From: Novibacillus thermophilus | Lineage (GTDB): Bacteria > Bacillota > Bacilli > Thermoactinomycetales > Novibacillaceae | Direction: 5' to 3' | NCBI RefSeq assembly: GCF_002005165.1 | Contig: NZ_CP019699.1 | Coordinates: 1,302,001-1,366,000 of the forward strand | Length of the DNA stretch: 64,000 bases | Shown here: in pieces, positions 45,919 through 56,205 of the stretch | Layout of the letters: the number at the start of each line of letters is the position of its first letter | Position numbering within the stretch: the stretch's first letter is position 1 | Notes under the pieces: model-generated | Told to the model about the DNA's origin: nothing | Seen by the model: the letters and a program-made list of their open reading frames with translations, nothing else | The model's database searches: none | Program-made: the position numbers and the translations under genes

Positions 45919-46725
45919 GTGGAGCCATTTCGTTACGAAAAGGTGCAGGGGATACCTGTGACAGTGATTTCGGATTGGCTTAAGGAATCCCCGACACTTG
46001 CCGCTGGCATGAGCGCAGGACAGCACTACGGGTTACATCGGGAGCAGGACGACCCCCGCGCCGTCGTCCCGAACCGCGACAGACTGGCACGGGCGCTAGG
46101 GTTTTCCCTCGACGCTTGGACGAGTGCAACGCAAGTTCACGGAAAAAACGTCGTGCGGGTGACCCGGGCTGAGCGCGGTGCCGGCAATCGCAAGCGCGAA
46201 ACGGCTATTCCAGCCGCTGACGGGCTTGTGACGGACGAAAGGGATATCCTTTTGACTGCATTTTACGCAGACTGTGTCCCGCTCTTGTTTTGGGACTCCG
46301 ATCGTGGCGCCGTCGGAGTCGCCCATGCCGGTTGGCGAGGGACTGTTCTCGGGATTGCCCGGGAAATGGTGGAACGGATGAAGCGGGAATTCGGGACCGA
46401 CCCGGGGTCCGTTCGCGTGGCGATTGGCCCTTCCATCGGTTCCTGCTGTTACGAAGTGGACGATCGCGTAGTCGATGCGCTGAAGGAACAAATCCCTGAC
46501 TTGGACGACGACATCGTGCACCCCAAAGACAATGGACGGTTCATGCTGGATTTAAAACGGGCGAATGCGGACATCTTGAGGCAAGCCGGCGTCGAAAACA
46601 GTCGAATGTCCGTGACAAACTTTTGTACGAGTTGTGAAGAATGGCTGTTTTTCTCCCACCGGCGAGACGGTGAAAAGGCAGGTCGCATGGTAGCCTGGAT
46701 CGGAATCAGAAAGGATGAATCGTAA
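45919..46725 (+). CDS. pgeF: Peptidoglycan editing factor PgeF (YlmD, LACC1 family)
   Basis: 268 residues of the multicopper-polyphenol oxidoreductase/LACC1 family. Zinc ligands are visible: QVHG near residue 74, the TAFYADCVPLLFW cysteine, HAGWRGT, and SIGSCCYEVD. Members hydrolyse purine nucleosides, and the E. coli homologue guards against misincorporated stem-peptide residues. It heads the ylm group here (pgeF-ylmE-sepF-ylmG-ylmH-divIVA). GTG 45919 follows AAGGAGGATG. Confidence 0.9.
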   Translation: MEPFRYEKVQGIPVTVISDWLKESPTLAAGMSAGQHYGLHREQDDPRAVVPNRDRLARALGFSLDAWTSATQVHGKNVVRVTRAERGAGNRKRETAIPAADGLVTDERDILLTAFYADCVPLLFWDSDRGAVGVAHAGWRGTVLGIAREMVERMKREFGTDPGSVRVAIGPSIGSCCYEVDDRVVDALKEQIPDLDDDIVHPKDNGRFMLDLKRANADILRQAGVENSRMSVTNFCTSCEEWLFFSHRRDGEKAGRMVAWIGIRKDES

Positions 46726-46728
46726 GAC

Positions 46729-47424
46729 GTGGACAGTCAGACAATTGCTCGCAACATTGAACGCGTAAAGGCAACGATCGCCGACGCCTGCCGTAGAAGC
46801 GGTCGAAGACCGGAAGACGTCAGGCTCATCGCCGTGACGAAATACGTCGGGATCGACACGACACGCGCTGTCCTCGATTTGGGGATCGAACACATCGGCG
46901 AAAACCGCGTTCAGGAAGCTGTACCGAAATACGACAAGCTCGGGTCAAGGGGAACGTGGCATTTCATCGGCCATTTGCAAAGCAACAAAGTGAAGAACGT
47001 CTTAGGCCGATTTACATATATACACTCATTAGACCGCCATTCTCTGGCTAAAGAAATACAAAAACGTGCGGCAAAACGCGCCATGACCGTGAACTGTCTT
47101 TTGCAAGTCAACGTGTCGGGGGAGAAGAGCAAATTCGGTCTGGCCCCGTCAGAATTAGTGGAGTTTGCAAAAGAAGTGGCAGAAATGTCGAACATCCGAA
47201 TCGTAGGGTTAATGACGATGGCTCCTTTTGTCGACAACCCAGAAGAGGTGCGCCCCGTGTTCAGGGAATTGCGGTCACTGCGGGATCAACTTTACCGTTT
47301 AGAACTTCCGCAGGTTGGAAAGCTGGAACTGTCGATGGGGATGTCCAACGATTACACGGTCGCCATTGAAGAAGGAGCGACGATGGTCAGGTTGGGGTCC
47401 GTGTTAGTCGGACGTGAAAGCTGA
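46729..47424 (+). CDS. ylmE: YggS/PLPBP family pyridoxal phosphate homeostasis protein
   Basis: 231 residues, a TIM-barrel protein that binds pyridoxal 5'-phosphate on the lysine in LIAVTKYVG (near residue 36). Other marks are GENRVQEAVPKY, WHFIGHLQSNKVKN and LSMGMSNDYTVAIEEGATMVRLGS. It keeps free PLP in balance and has no enzymatic reaction of its own known. It lies 3 bp after pgeF, so the two are coupled. GTG 46729 has only a modest ribosome site (AAAGGATG, distant). Confidence 0.92.
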   Translation: MDSQTIARNIERVKATIADACRRSGRRPEDVRLIAVTKYVGIDTTRAVLDLGIEHIGENRVQEAVPKYDKLGSRGTWHFIGHLQSNKVKNVLGRFTYIHSLDRHSLAKEIQKRAAKRAMTVNCLLQVNVSGEKSKFGLAPSELVEFAKEVAEMSNIRIVGLMTMAPFVDNPEEVRPVFRELRSLRDQLYRLELPQVGKLELSMGMSNDYTVAIEEGATMVRLGSVLVGRES

Positions 47425-47459
47425 GGACTTTTTGAAGTGGGAAAGGAGAGTGACGGGAT

Positions 47460-47876
47460 ATGTTCAACCGCATTATGGGGTATTTCGGTCTTCAGGAAGA
47501 AGAAGAGATTTACGAGGAAATCGAGGAACCTGAACAGGAAGAACGTAGAGAAGACCGAAAACGGCGGCAAAGTGGAAACGTCGTGTCACTACACAGTCAA
47601 AAAAACGTAAAATTGGTGTTGTTTGAACCGCGAACGTATGAAGAAGCACAAGAAATTGCCGATCATTTGCGTAACCGCAAGCCGGTCGTCGTCAACTTAC
47701 AGCGGATGCGCAAAGAGCAGGCAGTCCGCATGGTCGACTTTTTGAGTGGAACCGTGTACGCCGTAAACGGAAATATACAGAAATTGGGGCACGACATTTT
47801 TTTGTGTACCCCGGATAACGTAGAAGTGCACGGAACGATCACGGATATGGTCAAGGATGACGTTGACAGGGCTTGA
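47460..47876 (+). CDS. sepF: Cell division protein SepF
   Basis: 138 residues. An N-terminal amphipathic membrane anchor ([11 protein letters not shown]), an acidic/basic linker and the C-terminal FtsZ-binding SepF domain (about 50-135; [21 protein letters not shown]) are clear. SepF forms rings that bundle FtsZ and attach it to the membrane, overlapping with FtsA. It sits in the standard place after ylmE. Confidence 0.94.
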   Translation: MFNRIMGYFGLQEEEEIYEEIEEPEQEERREDRKRRQSGNVVSLHSQKNVKLVLFEPRTYEEAQEIADHLRNRKPVVVNLQRMRKEQAVRMVDFLSGTVYAVNGNIQKLGHDIFLCTPDNVEVHGTITDMVKDDVDRA

Positions 47877-47885
47877 GGTGATGGA

Positions 47886-48167
47886 ATGTTTTTCAACTGG
47901 TTAATTGACACTGTTCAAATGTTATTTACCATCTATTTTTACGTCGTGTTTGCGTACATCATTATGTCTTGGGTGGGAGGACGCGATTCTGCCATCGGGG
48001 AGGTTATCGGACGTGTGGTGGAACCGTACCTGGCTCCGTTTCGAAGAGTGATCCCGCCTATCGGCATTTTCGACTTTTCACCTATCGTCGCCATGATTGC
48101 TTTGCGATTTCTCGAACTCGGTGTCATCACAGTCATACGGTGGATTGCGGGGTTGATCGGTTCATGA
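47886..48167 (+). CDS. ylmG: YggT family membrane protein YlmG
   Basis: 93 residues with two or three hydrophobic helices; FAYIIMSWVGGRD and the VEPYLAPFRRVIPPIGIFDFSPIVA motif identify the YggT family. It is thought to help organise membrane and division sites, but its molecular role is unclear. It starts 9 bp after sepF, and its TGA overlaps the ylmH ATG. Confidence 0.9.
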   Translation: MFFNWLIDTVQMLFTIYFYVVFAYIIMSWVGGRDSAIGEVIGRVVEPYLAPFRRVIPPIGIFDFSPIVAMIALRFLELGVITVIRWIAGLIGS

Positions 48168-48952
48168 AGGCTGAGCCTTCCATTTTGCAGCACTTTCGCG
48201 AAGACGAAAGGCCATTTATCGAACGTGTGGAAGAGTTGATCGAACGTGTCACTGTCCGCCAACGACCTGAACTGACGAATTTCTTAAATCCTCGACAGCG
48301 TTCGATTCTTCGTACGCTCGTACAGCGTTCCGCAGACGTCCGCTGCGTTTTCGACGGCGGGTACGAGCAGGCAGAGTACAAGCGGTGTTTCATAGCGCCG
48401 GATTACTGGCAAGCGCGGCCGGATGAGATGGACTTAAGGTTTTTGCAGATTCACGGGAAAAGTCCATTTCACACGCTTCACCACCGAGATTATTTGGGGG
48501 CCCTTTTACATTTAGGCATTGAACGTGACAAAATCGGAGATTTGCTCACTGTTGAAGACGGATGTCAGGTTGTGACGACGCGCGAGATGGGGATGTATAT
48601 TCGACTCAACTTAAAGCAGGTGCACCGTGTCCGCGTGACTGTAGAAGACATAGAACGCGAACAGCTTACCGTGCCGGAAGAATCGTTAAAAGAGCGTACG
48701 GTTTCGGTTGCCTCCCGACGGTTAGACGCGGTTCTCAGTGCGGCATATCCCCTTTCCCGCAGCAAAACCGTGCCTCTCATCCAGTCGGGCAAGTGCAAGT
48801 TAAACTGGAAGGTGGAACAAAATCCGGCGGCCACGGTCAGTCCAGGGGATACACTGTCCTTGCGCGGTTACGGAAGAGTGCGTGTCTTGGCAGTGGAAGG
48901 TGAAACAAAGCGGGGACGCACGCGCTTGAGAATCGGAAGCCCAACTCGTTAA
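48164..48952 (+). CDS. ylmH: S4-domain RNA-binding protein YlmH
   Basis: 262 residues with a C-terminal S4 RNA-binding domain (about 185-245; SRRLDAVLSAAYPLSRSKTVPLIQSGKCKLNW) and an N-terminal YlmH/Sll1252 domain. Recent work links YlmH homologues to rescue of stalled large ribosomal subunits; in this cluster it has been treated as a division-associated gene. It begins at ATG 48164, overlapping the ylmG stop; the longer open frame upstream lies within ylmG. Confidence 0.9.
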   Translation: MKAEPSILQHFREDERPFIERVEELIERVTVRQRPELTNFLNPRQRSILRTLVQRSADVRCVFDGGYEQAEYKRCFIAPDYWQARPDEMDLRFLQIHGKSPFHTLHHRDYLGALLHLGIERDKIGDLLTVEDGCQVVTTREMGMYIRLNLKQVHRVRVTVEDIEREQLTVPEESLKERTVSVASRRLDAVLSAAYPLSRSKTVPLIQSGKCKLNWKVEQNPAATVSPGDTLSLRGYGRVRVLAVEGETKRGRTRLRIGSPTR

Positions 48953-49035
48953 TGGAATGGTCCAGCTTAGCAGGAATTTGTCTCATTCGTGTCGAAATCG
49001 TTAAAACGGCAACAATACTTGGAGGTGTCCAGTCC

Positions 49036-49539
49036 ATGCCCTTAACGCCTTTGGATATACATAATAAGCAATTTAGTCGCAGTTTTCGCGGTTATAACGA
49101 AGAAGAAGTGAACGAGTTTTTGGATCAAATTATTAAAGACTTAGAGCTTATCATAAAGGAAAAAAAGAAAGTAGAAGAGGAAAACGAAGAATTGCGGGAA
49201 AAGCTGAGCCACTTCTCCAATATAGAAGAGAGTTTGAGCAAATCGATTTTAGTGGCACAAGAGACAGCCGAAGAAGTGAAGGCCAACGCTAAAAAAGAAG
49301 CGCAACTCATCGTAAAAGAGGCAGAAAAAAATGCCGATCGCATTATCAACGACGCCTTGGCTAAAGCGAGGAAAATCTCCATCGAAATCGACGAGCTCAA
49401 ACGCAGGGCGGCGACATACCAGTCGCGCTTTCGCAGCTTGGTGGAAGCCCAACTGGAGATGTTGGAACATAACAGCGATTGGGACGTATTGAAAGAGCTG
49501 GAAGAGGAAATAGAAGAAGTAAAGGAAGAGGTCTCTTAA
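49036..49539 (+). CDS. divIVA: Septum site-determining protein DivIVA
   Basis: 167 residues, mostly coiled coil. The N-terminal lipid-binding domain MPLTPLDIHNKQFSRSFRGYNEEEVNEFLDQ is characteristic; the rest is Glu/Lys-rich heptads. DivIVA settles at curved membrane at poles and septa and recruits MinJ/RacA partners. ATG 49036 follows GGAGGTG. A weak hairpin (GGTCTC 49530-49535 and GAGACC 49554-49559) overlaps the stop codon region and may end the ylm transcript. Confidence 0.95.
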   Translation: MPLTPLDIHNKQFSRSFRGYNEEEVNEFLDQIIKDLELIIKEKKKVEEENEELREKLSHFSNIEESLSKSILVAQETAEEVKANAKKEAQLIVKEAEKNADRIINDALAKARKISIEIDELKRRAATYQSRFRSLVEAQLEMLEHNSDWDVLKELEEEIEEVKEEVS

Positions 49540-49568
49540 GACAAGGGTTTTGGGAGACCGTTTTGTAC

Positions 49569-49598
49569 TTGACGATGGCTGTCGCCATTCAGTATACT
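49569..49598 (+). promoter_or_regulatory. Sigma-A promoter of the ileS T-box transcript
   Basis: TTGACG (49569-49574), an 18-bp spacer and TATACT (49593-49598), immediately before the T-box leader. Confidence 0.65.
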
Positions 49599-49614
49599 TC
49601 TTTACAAACATTGA

Positions 49615-49898
49615 ACGCTTTAAAGACGATGACCGGGGCAGTAGGTGACGGCCCTCTTCTTGAAGCGAGCTGGGGACGGTGAAAGCCCAGTGTATGGCCA
49701 TCTCCGAACATCTCCCGCAAGTTGTCGCCTGAACGTTTCTGAGTTTAGCGTAAACGCTCTGAATCAGTAAGGTAGAACGTCTTTCCTCCACGTTACGGAG
49801 GGCGAAAGAGGTACTTCTGTTTTGATGACGGCAGAAGTGCTATCTAGGGTGGTACCGCGGGATTCCCTTCTCGTCCCTAAAGGACAGAAGGGTTTTTT
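49615..49898 (+). promoter_or_regulatory. T-box riboswitch controlling ileS, specifier ATC (isoleucine)
   Basis: The conserved T-box sequence AGGGTGGTACCGCG is at 49846-49859. Stem I shows the S-turn AGTA (49640-49643) and the facing GAAC (49706-49709), followed by the specifier ATC (49710-49712), an isoleucine codon. The tRNA-pairing bulge reads TGGT, matching a tRNA with discriminator A. The terminator is CCCTTCTCGTCC (49865-49876) paired with GGACAGAAGGG (49882-49892), then T6. Uncharged tRNA-Ile would stabilise the antiterminator and switch on ileS. Confidence 0.93.
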
Positions 49899-50008
49899 AG
49901 TTGTTGGCCCCCGTCCTTTGCGCGGGAAAGGCGGTACCGGATGAGCGGAGAGTGGAGTTGTAGTAAGGATTGAATACGACAGATTACACGTTTAAGGAGT
50001 CATGAGGA

Positions 50009-52795
50009 ATGGATTACGGCAAAACGTTGAACTTACCGAAAACAGACTTTCCGATGCGCGGCCAATTGCCGAAGCGGGAGCCGGACATACAAAAGTGGTG
50101 GGACGATATCGACATTTACCGTCAGGTGCAAGAGCGGCAGAAGGGCAAACCGAAGTTCGTCCTCCACGACGGGCCGCCGTATGCCAACGGCGACATTCAC
50201 ATCGGCCACGCGTTGAACAAAATTTTGAAGGACATGATCGTCCGCTTCCGGACGATGCAAGGGTATGACGCACCGTACGTGCCGGGGTGGGACACACACG
50301 GCTTGCCGATTGAGCAGGCGATCATCAAAAAGGAAAAACTCGACCGCAAAAACATACCCGTCAACGAGTTCCGGAAGATGTGCGCCGAGTACGCTATGAA
50401 GTATTTGGACATTCAGCGGCAACAGTTTAAACGGCTCGGGGTGCGCGGCGATTGGGAGGACCCGTACATCTCGTTAAAGCCGGAATACGAGGCGGCGCAA
50501 ATTCGCGTCTTCGGAGAGATGGCGAAGAAAGGGTACATTTACCGCGGCATGAAGTCCGTCTACTGGTCGCCTTCGTCGGAAACAGCGCTGGCCGAGGCGG
50601 AGATTGAGTACAAAGACAAGCGGTCCCCCTCGATTTACGTGAAGTTCCCGGTCAAAAACGGAAACGGCGTCGTACCGGAACGGGATGCGTTTGTCGTCAT
50701 TTGGACGACGACGCCGTGGACGATCCCGGCGAACCTCGCCATCGCCTTGCACGAAGATTTTACGTACGCTTTAGTGCGCGCCGGCGGAGAGCAGCTGGTG
50801 ATGGCCCGTGAGCTGGTAGAACAGGTGATGGCGAAAGCGGAAATAACCGACTACGACATCGTCCGGACGTGGAAGGGCAGCGAATTGGCCGGTGTCGTTT
50901 GCCGCCACCCACTGTACGACCGCGAAAGTCCAATTATTTTCGGCGATCACGTCACCCTCGATTCGGGGACCGGATGCGTGCACACGGCGCCCGGACACGG
51001 GGAGGAAGACTTTGAACTGGGGAAGAAGTACAATCTCGGCGTCCTGTGTCCGGTCAATGAGAAAGGCGTGTTTACAGAGGGCGCGCCTGGTTTTGAAGGG
51101 TTGTTTTACGATAAAGCGAACAAACCGATCACGGCGAAACTGGATGAGAAAGGTTATGTCTTAAAGCTGGAATTCATTACCCACCAGTACCCCCACGATT
51201 GGCGCACGAAACAACCGGTCATCTTCCGGGCGACCGAGCAGTGGTTTGCCTCCATCGACGGGTTTCGTCACAAGATGTTGGAGGAAATCAAGAACGTGAA
51301 GTGGATTCCGCACTGGGGAGAAGTGCGCTTGCACAACATGATTGCCGAGCGCAGCGACTGGTGCATTTCCCGTCAGCGGGTATGGGGGGTCCCGCTCCCG
51401 ATTTTTTACTGCAATCAGTGCGGGCACGAGCTCATCACCGACGAGACGATCGACCGCATTGCCGAACTGTTCGCCCGGGAAGGGTCTTCCGCCTGGTACG
51501 AAAAGACAGAGGAAGAACTGCTCCCCGACGGTGCCGCTTGTACAAAGTGCGGACACGACTCGTTCACGAAAGAAACGGACACGATGGACGTCTGGTTTGA
51601 CTCGGGCTCCAGTCACGTTGCCGTTCTGCAACAGAGGGAAGATTTGAAGTGGCCGGCAGACTTGTACCTGGAAGGGTCCGATCAGTACCGCGGCTGGTTT
51701 AACTCGTCCCTGTCCACGTCAGTGGCGGTGTACGGCCAGGCACCGTACAAACAAGTGTTGAGTCACGGGTTTACCCTTGACGGCGAGGGGCAGAAAATGT
51801 CCAAGTCCCTCGGGAACACTGTCGCCCCGCAAGACATTATGAAGCAGTACGGAGCCGACATTTTGCGGTTGTGGGTGTCCTCCACTGATTACCAGGCAGA
51901 TGTGCGCATCTCCGACGACATTCTCAAGCAGATTTCGGAGGTGTACCGCAAAATTCGCAACACGATGCGTTTCTTGCTCGGAAACTTAAACGACTTTGAC
52001 CCTGCCCGGCACCGGGTGCCGTACGCCGAGTTAGAGGAACTGGAACGCTACGTGTTGGCGAAGACACAACGGTTGATCGGTCACGTGAGGGAAGCGTACG
52101 ACACGTACGCATTCAACAATGTGTATCAGGCTGTGCACAACTACTGCACCGTATTTTTGAGTCAATTTTACTTCGACATTCGCAAAGACCGCCTATACAC
52201 GGAATACCGTGACGCAGCCGTAAGACGGGCGACACAGACGGTGCTGTACGATGTGCTCACGGCCCTCGTCCGCTTGATTGCACCAGTGCTTGCCCACACC
52301 GCAGACGAAGTGTGGCAGTACGTTCCGGGGACGGACGTCGTAAGCGTTCAGCTCACAGACTTCCCGCAAGTGGACGAGGCGCGGTTGGATGAGGATCTGG
52401 AGCGAAAGTGGGACAAATTGTCCGAGTTGCGCGACAACGTGTTGAAAGCACTGGAAGAAGCGCGACAGGCGAAATTAATCGGAAACTCCCTCGGCGCATC
52501 CGTCGAACTGTTTCCGAATGAGTCGTCTTACCCGTTGCTCAAACAAGTGGACCGCCTGGACCACTGGTTGATCGTCTCAGACGTGACGTTACACGAACCT
52601 GGAGTGGCCTCCCCTGAAGGGGCCGTTCAGTTCGACGATTTACACGTGAAAGTGCACAAAGCGGAAGGGAGTAAGTGCGAGCGGTGCTGGACGATTTCAC
52701 CGCAAGTGGGGCAAGACAAAGAGTACCCGGACTTGTGCCGGCGCTGCGCCACGACGGTGAGGGAACATTATGCTGACGCGATGGCGAACGACTGA
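50009..52795 (+). CDS. ileS: Isoleucyl-tRNA synthetase
   Basis: 928 residues, class I aminoacyl-tRNA synthetase. The HIGH motif ([14 protein letters not shown]) lies near residue 60, KMSKS ([10 protein letters not shown]) near 600, an editing CP1 domain between them ([15 protein letters not shown]), and a C-terminal zinc finger with CERCW and CRRC. Its length and zinc finger suit the common bacterial form (IleS1). It is transcribed alone from a T-box leader and closed by a strong terminator. Confidence 0.97.
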   Translation: MDYGKTLNLPKTDFPMRGQLPKREPDIQKWWDDIDIYRQVQERQKGKPKFVLHDGPPYANGDIHIGHALNKILKDMIVRFRTMQGYDAPYVPGWDTHGLPIEQAIIKKEKLDRKNIPVNEFRKMCAEYAMKYLDIQRQQFKRLGVRGDWEDPYISLKPEYEAAQIRVFGEMAKKGYIYRGMKSVYWSPSSETALAEAEIEYKDKRSPSIYVKFPVKNGNGVVPERDAFVVIWTTTPWTIPANLAIALHEDFTYALVRAGGEQLVMARELVEQVMAKAEITDYDIVRTWKGSELAGVVCRHPLYDRESPIIFGDHVTLDSGTGCVHTAPGHGEEDFELGKKYNLGVLCPVNEKGVFTEGAPGFEGLFYDKANKPITAKLDEKGYVLKLEFITHQYPHDWRTKQPVIFRATEQWFASIDGFRHKMLEEIKNVKWIPHWGEVRLHNMIAERSDWCISRQRVWGVPLPIFYCNQCGHELITDETIDRIAELFAREGSSAWYEKTEEELLPDGAACTKCGHDSFTKETDTMDVWFDSGSSHVAVLQQREDLKWPADLYLEGSDQYRGWFNSSLSTSVAVYGQAPYKQVLSHGFTLDGEGQKMSKSLGNTVAPQDIMKQYGADILRLWVSSTDYQADVRISDDILKQISEVYRKIRNTMRFLLGNLNDFDPARHRVPYAELEELERYVLAKTQRLIGHVREAYDTYAFNNVYQAVHNYCTVFLSQFYFDIRKDRLYTEYRDAAVRRATQTVLYDVLTALVRLIAPVLAHTADEVWQYVPGTDVVSVQLTDFPQVDEARLDEDLERKWDKLSELRDNVLKALEEARQAKLIGNSLGASVELFPNESSYPLLKQVDRLDHWLIVSDVTLHEPGVASPEGAVQFDDLHVKVHKAEGSKCERCWTISPQVGQDKEYPDLCRRCATTVREHYADAMAND

Positions 52796-52833
52796 ATGCC
52801 GTAAGACTCACGACTTTCTCTCTGCGTTTCTTA

Positions 52834-52874
52834 AGCCCCTTACCTGTCTAACGTGGACAGGTAAGGGGCTTTTT
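52834..52874 (+). terminator. Terminator after ileS
   Basis: AGCCCCTTACCTGTC (52834-52848) and GACAGGTAAGGGGCT (52856-52870) pair perfectly over 15 bp, followed by a T tract. Confidence 0.93.
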
Positions 52875-52955
52875 GATTGAATGGCGGGCAATTCGGACAG
52901 ATTAATAGACGTGTAGGAACGTCAGACAAAAAAGTCACGAAAGGATGTAGACACG

Positions 52956-53654
52956 GTGAAGCGCGAACAATTAGAACAACTCCGGGAAGAGCTGTTGCGA
53001 GAACGGCAGGAATTAGAGGCCCGCTTGCAGGAGAGTGAACATGGCGGATTGGCGGTCAGCATGAACGATGCCATCGGGGAGCTCTCGGGATACGACAACC
53101 ATCCGGCCGACGTGGGAACGGAGCTGTACGAACGGGGGAAAGACATCGCGCTAAGCGAGCAAAGAGAAAAACGTCTTCGCGAGATCGATGAAGCGTTAGA
53201 CAGAATGGCTGACGGAACTTACGGGGTTTGTGCTGAATGCGGCCGGGAAGTGCCGTATGAGCGGTTGAAAGCCAATCCGGCAGCCAAATACTGTGCAGAA
53301 CACCAACCGCGGAGCGATGAGATCGACCGCCGGCCTGCCGAAGAAGACGTGCTCGCTCCTCCGTTTGAGAAGCACCAATTCGATACGGGCGATTTTACCG
53401 GTTTTGATGCTGAGGACGCGTGGCAAGCGGTGGAACAGTACGGCACCTCCAATCCGCCGGATTTTTACCGGGAAGGGGAACACTACAACGAGTTGGGCAA
53501 CGAAGCGGACGAACGCCGCGGCGCGGTAGAAGACATTGAGGAGGTGGCGACGACGGACACATCCGGCAGGTCGCTCAAAGACGGTTGGGCGGACGTGACG
53601 CGGAATGCGGCCTACCGTCGCCTACAGGCCGAAGAAGACGCGGAACGGTCTTAA
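52956..53654 (+). CDS. ylyA: TraR/DksA-type zinc-finger regulator, YteA/YlyA family
   Basis: 232 residues. An N-terminal coiled coil (KREQLEQLREELLRERQELEARL) precedes a DksA-type zinc finger with ligands in VCAECG and YCAEH (residues about 88-115), then an acidic C-terminal extension of the YteA family. Such proteins bind RNA polymerase through its secondary channel; B. subtilis YlyA, encoded at this position between ileS and lspA, acts with sigma-G in sporulation. GTG 52956 has only a weak ribosome site (AAAGGATG). Confidence 0.85.
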   Translation: MKREQLEQLREELLRERQELEARLQESEHGGLAVSMNDAIGELSGYDNHPADVGTELYERGKDIALSEQREKRLREIDEALDRMADGTYGVCAECGREVPYERLKANPAAKYCAEHQPRSDEIDRRPAEEDVLAPPFEKHQFDTGDFTGFDAEDAWQAVEQYGTSNPPDFYREGEHYNELGNEADERRGAVEDIEEVATTDTSGRSLKDGWADVTRNAAYRRLQAEEDAERS

Positions 53655-53727
53655 GTTGTCCCCCTTTTGGCGCTGTGCTACAATGCTGTGGAAGCGAAGC
53701 GCAAGGTGTGTTTAAGGGGGAAATCGT

Positions 53728-54216
53728 TTGATAATTTACTACGTTGTCGCTCTCATCGTCGTCGTCATCGACCAGGTCACGAAATACATGATCGTCAAAA
53801 CGATGGAGCTGTCAGAGACGATTCCGCTCATCGAAGGAGTCTTTCACATCACGTCGCACCGCAACCGGGGAGCGGCCTTTGGAATTCTCCAGGATGCACG
53901 TTGGTTTTTTATTGTCATAACAGTGATCGTCGTGGCGGCGATCGTCTGGTACATGCCGCGCATTCGAGGCCAAAAGGTATCATTGTGGGGTTTTACTCTC
54001 ATCTTGGGGGGAGCTGTCGGCAATTTTATCGACCGACTGCTTAAGGGAGAAGTCGTCGACTTTTTAGATTTTCGCCTCATCCATTTCCCCATTTTCAACG
54101 TGGCAGATTCGTGCATCGTGATCGGGGTCGGGCTGCTGTTGTTGGACACACTGCGCGAGGCGAAACAGGCAAAATCGGTCGAGCGGCTAAAAGTCGAGGT
54201 TGAGGACGAACCGTGA
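53728..54216 (+). CDS. lspA: Lipoprotein signal peptidase LspA
   Basis: 162 residues with four membrane helices. It removes the signal peptide from diacylglyceryl-modified prolipoproteins. The aspartyl active site is seen in GGAVGNFIDR and PIFNVADSCIVIG; HRNRGAAFGIL and VVDFLDF are conserved. The start is TTG 53728 after AAGGGGGAAA. Its stop overlaps the GTG of the following pseudouridine synthase gene. Confidence 0.94.
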   Translation: MIIYYVVALIVVVIDQVTKYMIVKTMELSETIPLIEGVFHITSHRNRGAAFGILQDARWFFIVITVIVVAAIVWYMPRIRGQKVSLWGFTLILGGAVGNFIDRLLKGEVVDFLDFRLIHFPIFNVADSCIVIGVGLLLLDTLREAKQAKSVERLKVEVEDEP

Positions 54217-55151
54217 GTGTGTCTGAACGAGAAAAGTCGTACGAGTGGCAGGTGGAAGATGCAAGGGCCGGTCAACGGGTGGACAAATTCGTAACGGCGC
54301 AGGGAGAATGGTCCCGTTCCCTCGTCCAGTCGTGGATAGCGGAAAAGCGGGTGACGGTCAATGCACGGGCCGTCAAGGCCAATTACCGTCTGCAACGGGG
54401 GGACCGCGTCGCCTTGCGCGTCCCCCCGCCGGAACATTTGGCGGTGACACCGGAGGAGATACCTTTAGACATCGTCTACGAAGACGCAGATATCGTTGTG
54501 GTGAACAAGCCCCGCGGCATGGTCGTTCACCCGGCTCCGGGGCACCACACCGGAACCCTCGTCCACGCTTTGTTGGCCCACTGCGGCAATCTGTCGACCA
54601 TAAACGGGGTGTACCGGCCGGGGATCGTGCACCGCATTGACAAAGACACGTCGGGACTGCTCGTGGCTGCAAAAAACGATTCTGCCCACGCGTCCCTCGC
54701 CTCACAACTGTCTGCCCATACTGTGGAACGGTCTTACACGGCGATCGTCCACGGAGATATGGGCCACGAGCGGGGAACGGTGGATGCCCCGATTGGGCGA
54801 AATCCGAATCAACGTCAAGAAATGGCGGTCGTCCGCAAAAACGGAAAACGAGCCGTCACCCACTTCGTCGTCAGAGAGAAATTTAAAGGATACACACTTG
54901 TGGACTGCCGATTGGAAACGGGGCGGACCCACCAAATTCGCGTTCACATGGCCTTCATTGGGCACCCTTTAGTCGGCGACCCGAAATACGGTCCGAAGAA
55001 AAACCGCTTTTCGATTCAAGGACAAGCCTTGCACGCCCGGACCCTCGGATTTACCCACCCCCGCACTGGAGAAGAGATGACTTTTGAAGCGCCGCTCCCG
55101 CAAGACATGGTGGACATTTTAAACCGCTTGCGCCGGGAATCGGGTCTTTAG
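54213..55151 (+). CDS. ylyB: RluD family 23S rRNA pseudouridine synthase
   Basis: 312 residues: N-terminal S4 RNA-binding domain (about 15-75), then the RsuA/RluD catalytic domain with the active-site aspartate in HRIDKDTSGLL. The ETGRTHQIRVHM motif is complete. By similarity it makes pseudouridines near positions 1911-1917 of 23S rRNA. GTG 54213 overlaps the lspA stop. In B. subtilis the gene (ylyB) likewise lies between lspA and pyrR. Confidence 0.93.
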   Translation: MSVSEREKSYEWQVEDARAGQRVDKFVTAQGEWSRSLVQSWIAEKRVTVNARAVKANYRLQRGDRVALRVPPPEHLAVTPEEIPLDIVYEDADIVVVNKPRGMVVHPAPGHHTGTLVHALLAHCGNLSTINGVYRPGIVHRIDKDTSGLLVAAKNDSAHASLASQLSAHTVERSYTAIVHGDMGHERGTVDAPIGRNPNQRQEMAVVRKNGKRAVTHFVVREKFKGYTLVDCRLETGRTHQIRVHMAFIGHPLVGDPKYGPKKNRFSIQGQALHARTLGFTHPRTGEEMTFEAPLPQDMVDILNRLRRESGL

Positions 55152-55178
55152 TCATTCATCGTGTCAAAGAGACAGTCC

Positions 55179-55331
55179 ATGAAAGGCTGGATTTTGTACA
55201 GTCATGCAGCGAATCCGGAGCCGGAATGGTATGAAATTACCCGGCTGGTCGACGTCGCGAGAGAAAGACAGAAGCGTCCGCTTAGGGAAACCCGGGAACC
55301 GTTGGAGCGCTGTTGGGTCCATCGGCCGTGA
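55179..55331 (+). pseudogene. Short ORF resembling the N-terminus of a RimK-type ATP-grasp ligase (possible remnant)
   Basis: A 50-codon frame starts MKGWILYSHAANPEPEWYEI and continues TRLVDVARERQ, which looks like the first 30 or so residues of RimK-like ATP-grasp proteins; the remainder is Arg/Pro-rich and unlike the family. The ribosome site (AAAGAGACAG) is weak. It precedes the pyr promoter. It may be the 5' stub of a deleted gene, or chance. I recognise the similarity from memory only. Confidence 0.3.
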
Positions 55332-55341
55332 AAAAAAGTGG

Positions 55342-55370
55342 TTGACTTCCTCTCCCGCATCTCGCATAAT
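55342..55370 (+). promoter_or_regulatory. Sigma-A promoter of the pyr operon
   Basis: TTGACT (55342-55347), a 17-bp spacer and CATAAT (55365-55370), just before the first PyrR attenuator. Confidence 0.7.
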
Positions 55371-55495
55371 AAGGTCAGTAAACGACATAAGGCACCTTTA
55401 AAGGACAGTCCCGTGAGGCTGGCAAGGGTTTATAGTACGGAGCAAGTGGACGAGTGTGAGCTCCTTGCCTGTCTGTGGGCAAGGGGCTTTTTTTG
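55371..55495 (+). promoter_or_regulatory. PyrR attenuator 1, before pyrR
   Basis: The PyrR-binding loop CAGTCCCGTGAGGCTG is at 55406-55421, followed by GCAAGG. The terminator is GCTCCTTGCC (55460-55469) with GGCAAGGGGC (55478-55487) and T7. The GGCAAGG after the binding loop can pair with CCTTGCC to form the antiterminator; UMP-bound PyrR would stabilise the binding hairpin and permit termination. Confidence 0.92.
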
Positions 55496-55509
55496 CAGAG
55501 AATCACTGA

Positions 55510-56061
<552 letters not shown>

Positions 56062-56148
56062 TTCAGTCCCGTGAGGCTGACAAGGGGAATGCCCTTTCCG
56101 GTGGGAAGGTGGAAACCTCTTGTGCCTGTGGCAGAAGAGGTTTTTTTT
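56062..56148 (+). promoter_or_regulatory. PyrR attenuator 2, between pyrR and pyrP
   Basis: Binding loop CAGTCCCGTGAGGCTGAC begins at 56064, followed by AAGGGG. The terminator AAACCTCTT (from 56113) pairs with AAGAGGTTT and ends in T8. Confidence 0.9.
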
Positions 56149-56205
56149 GAGGAAACATTCCCTTGAGGCATTGGGACAACATGCTACACCAAGGGAGGAA
56201 TGAAG

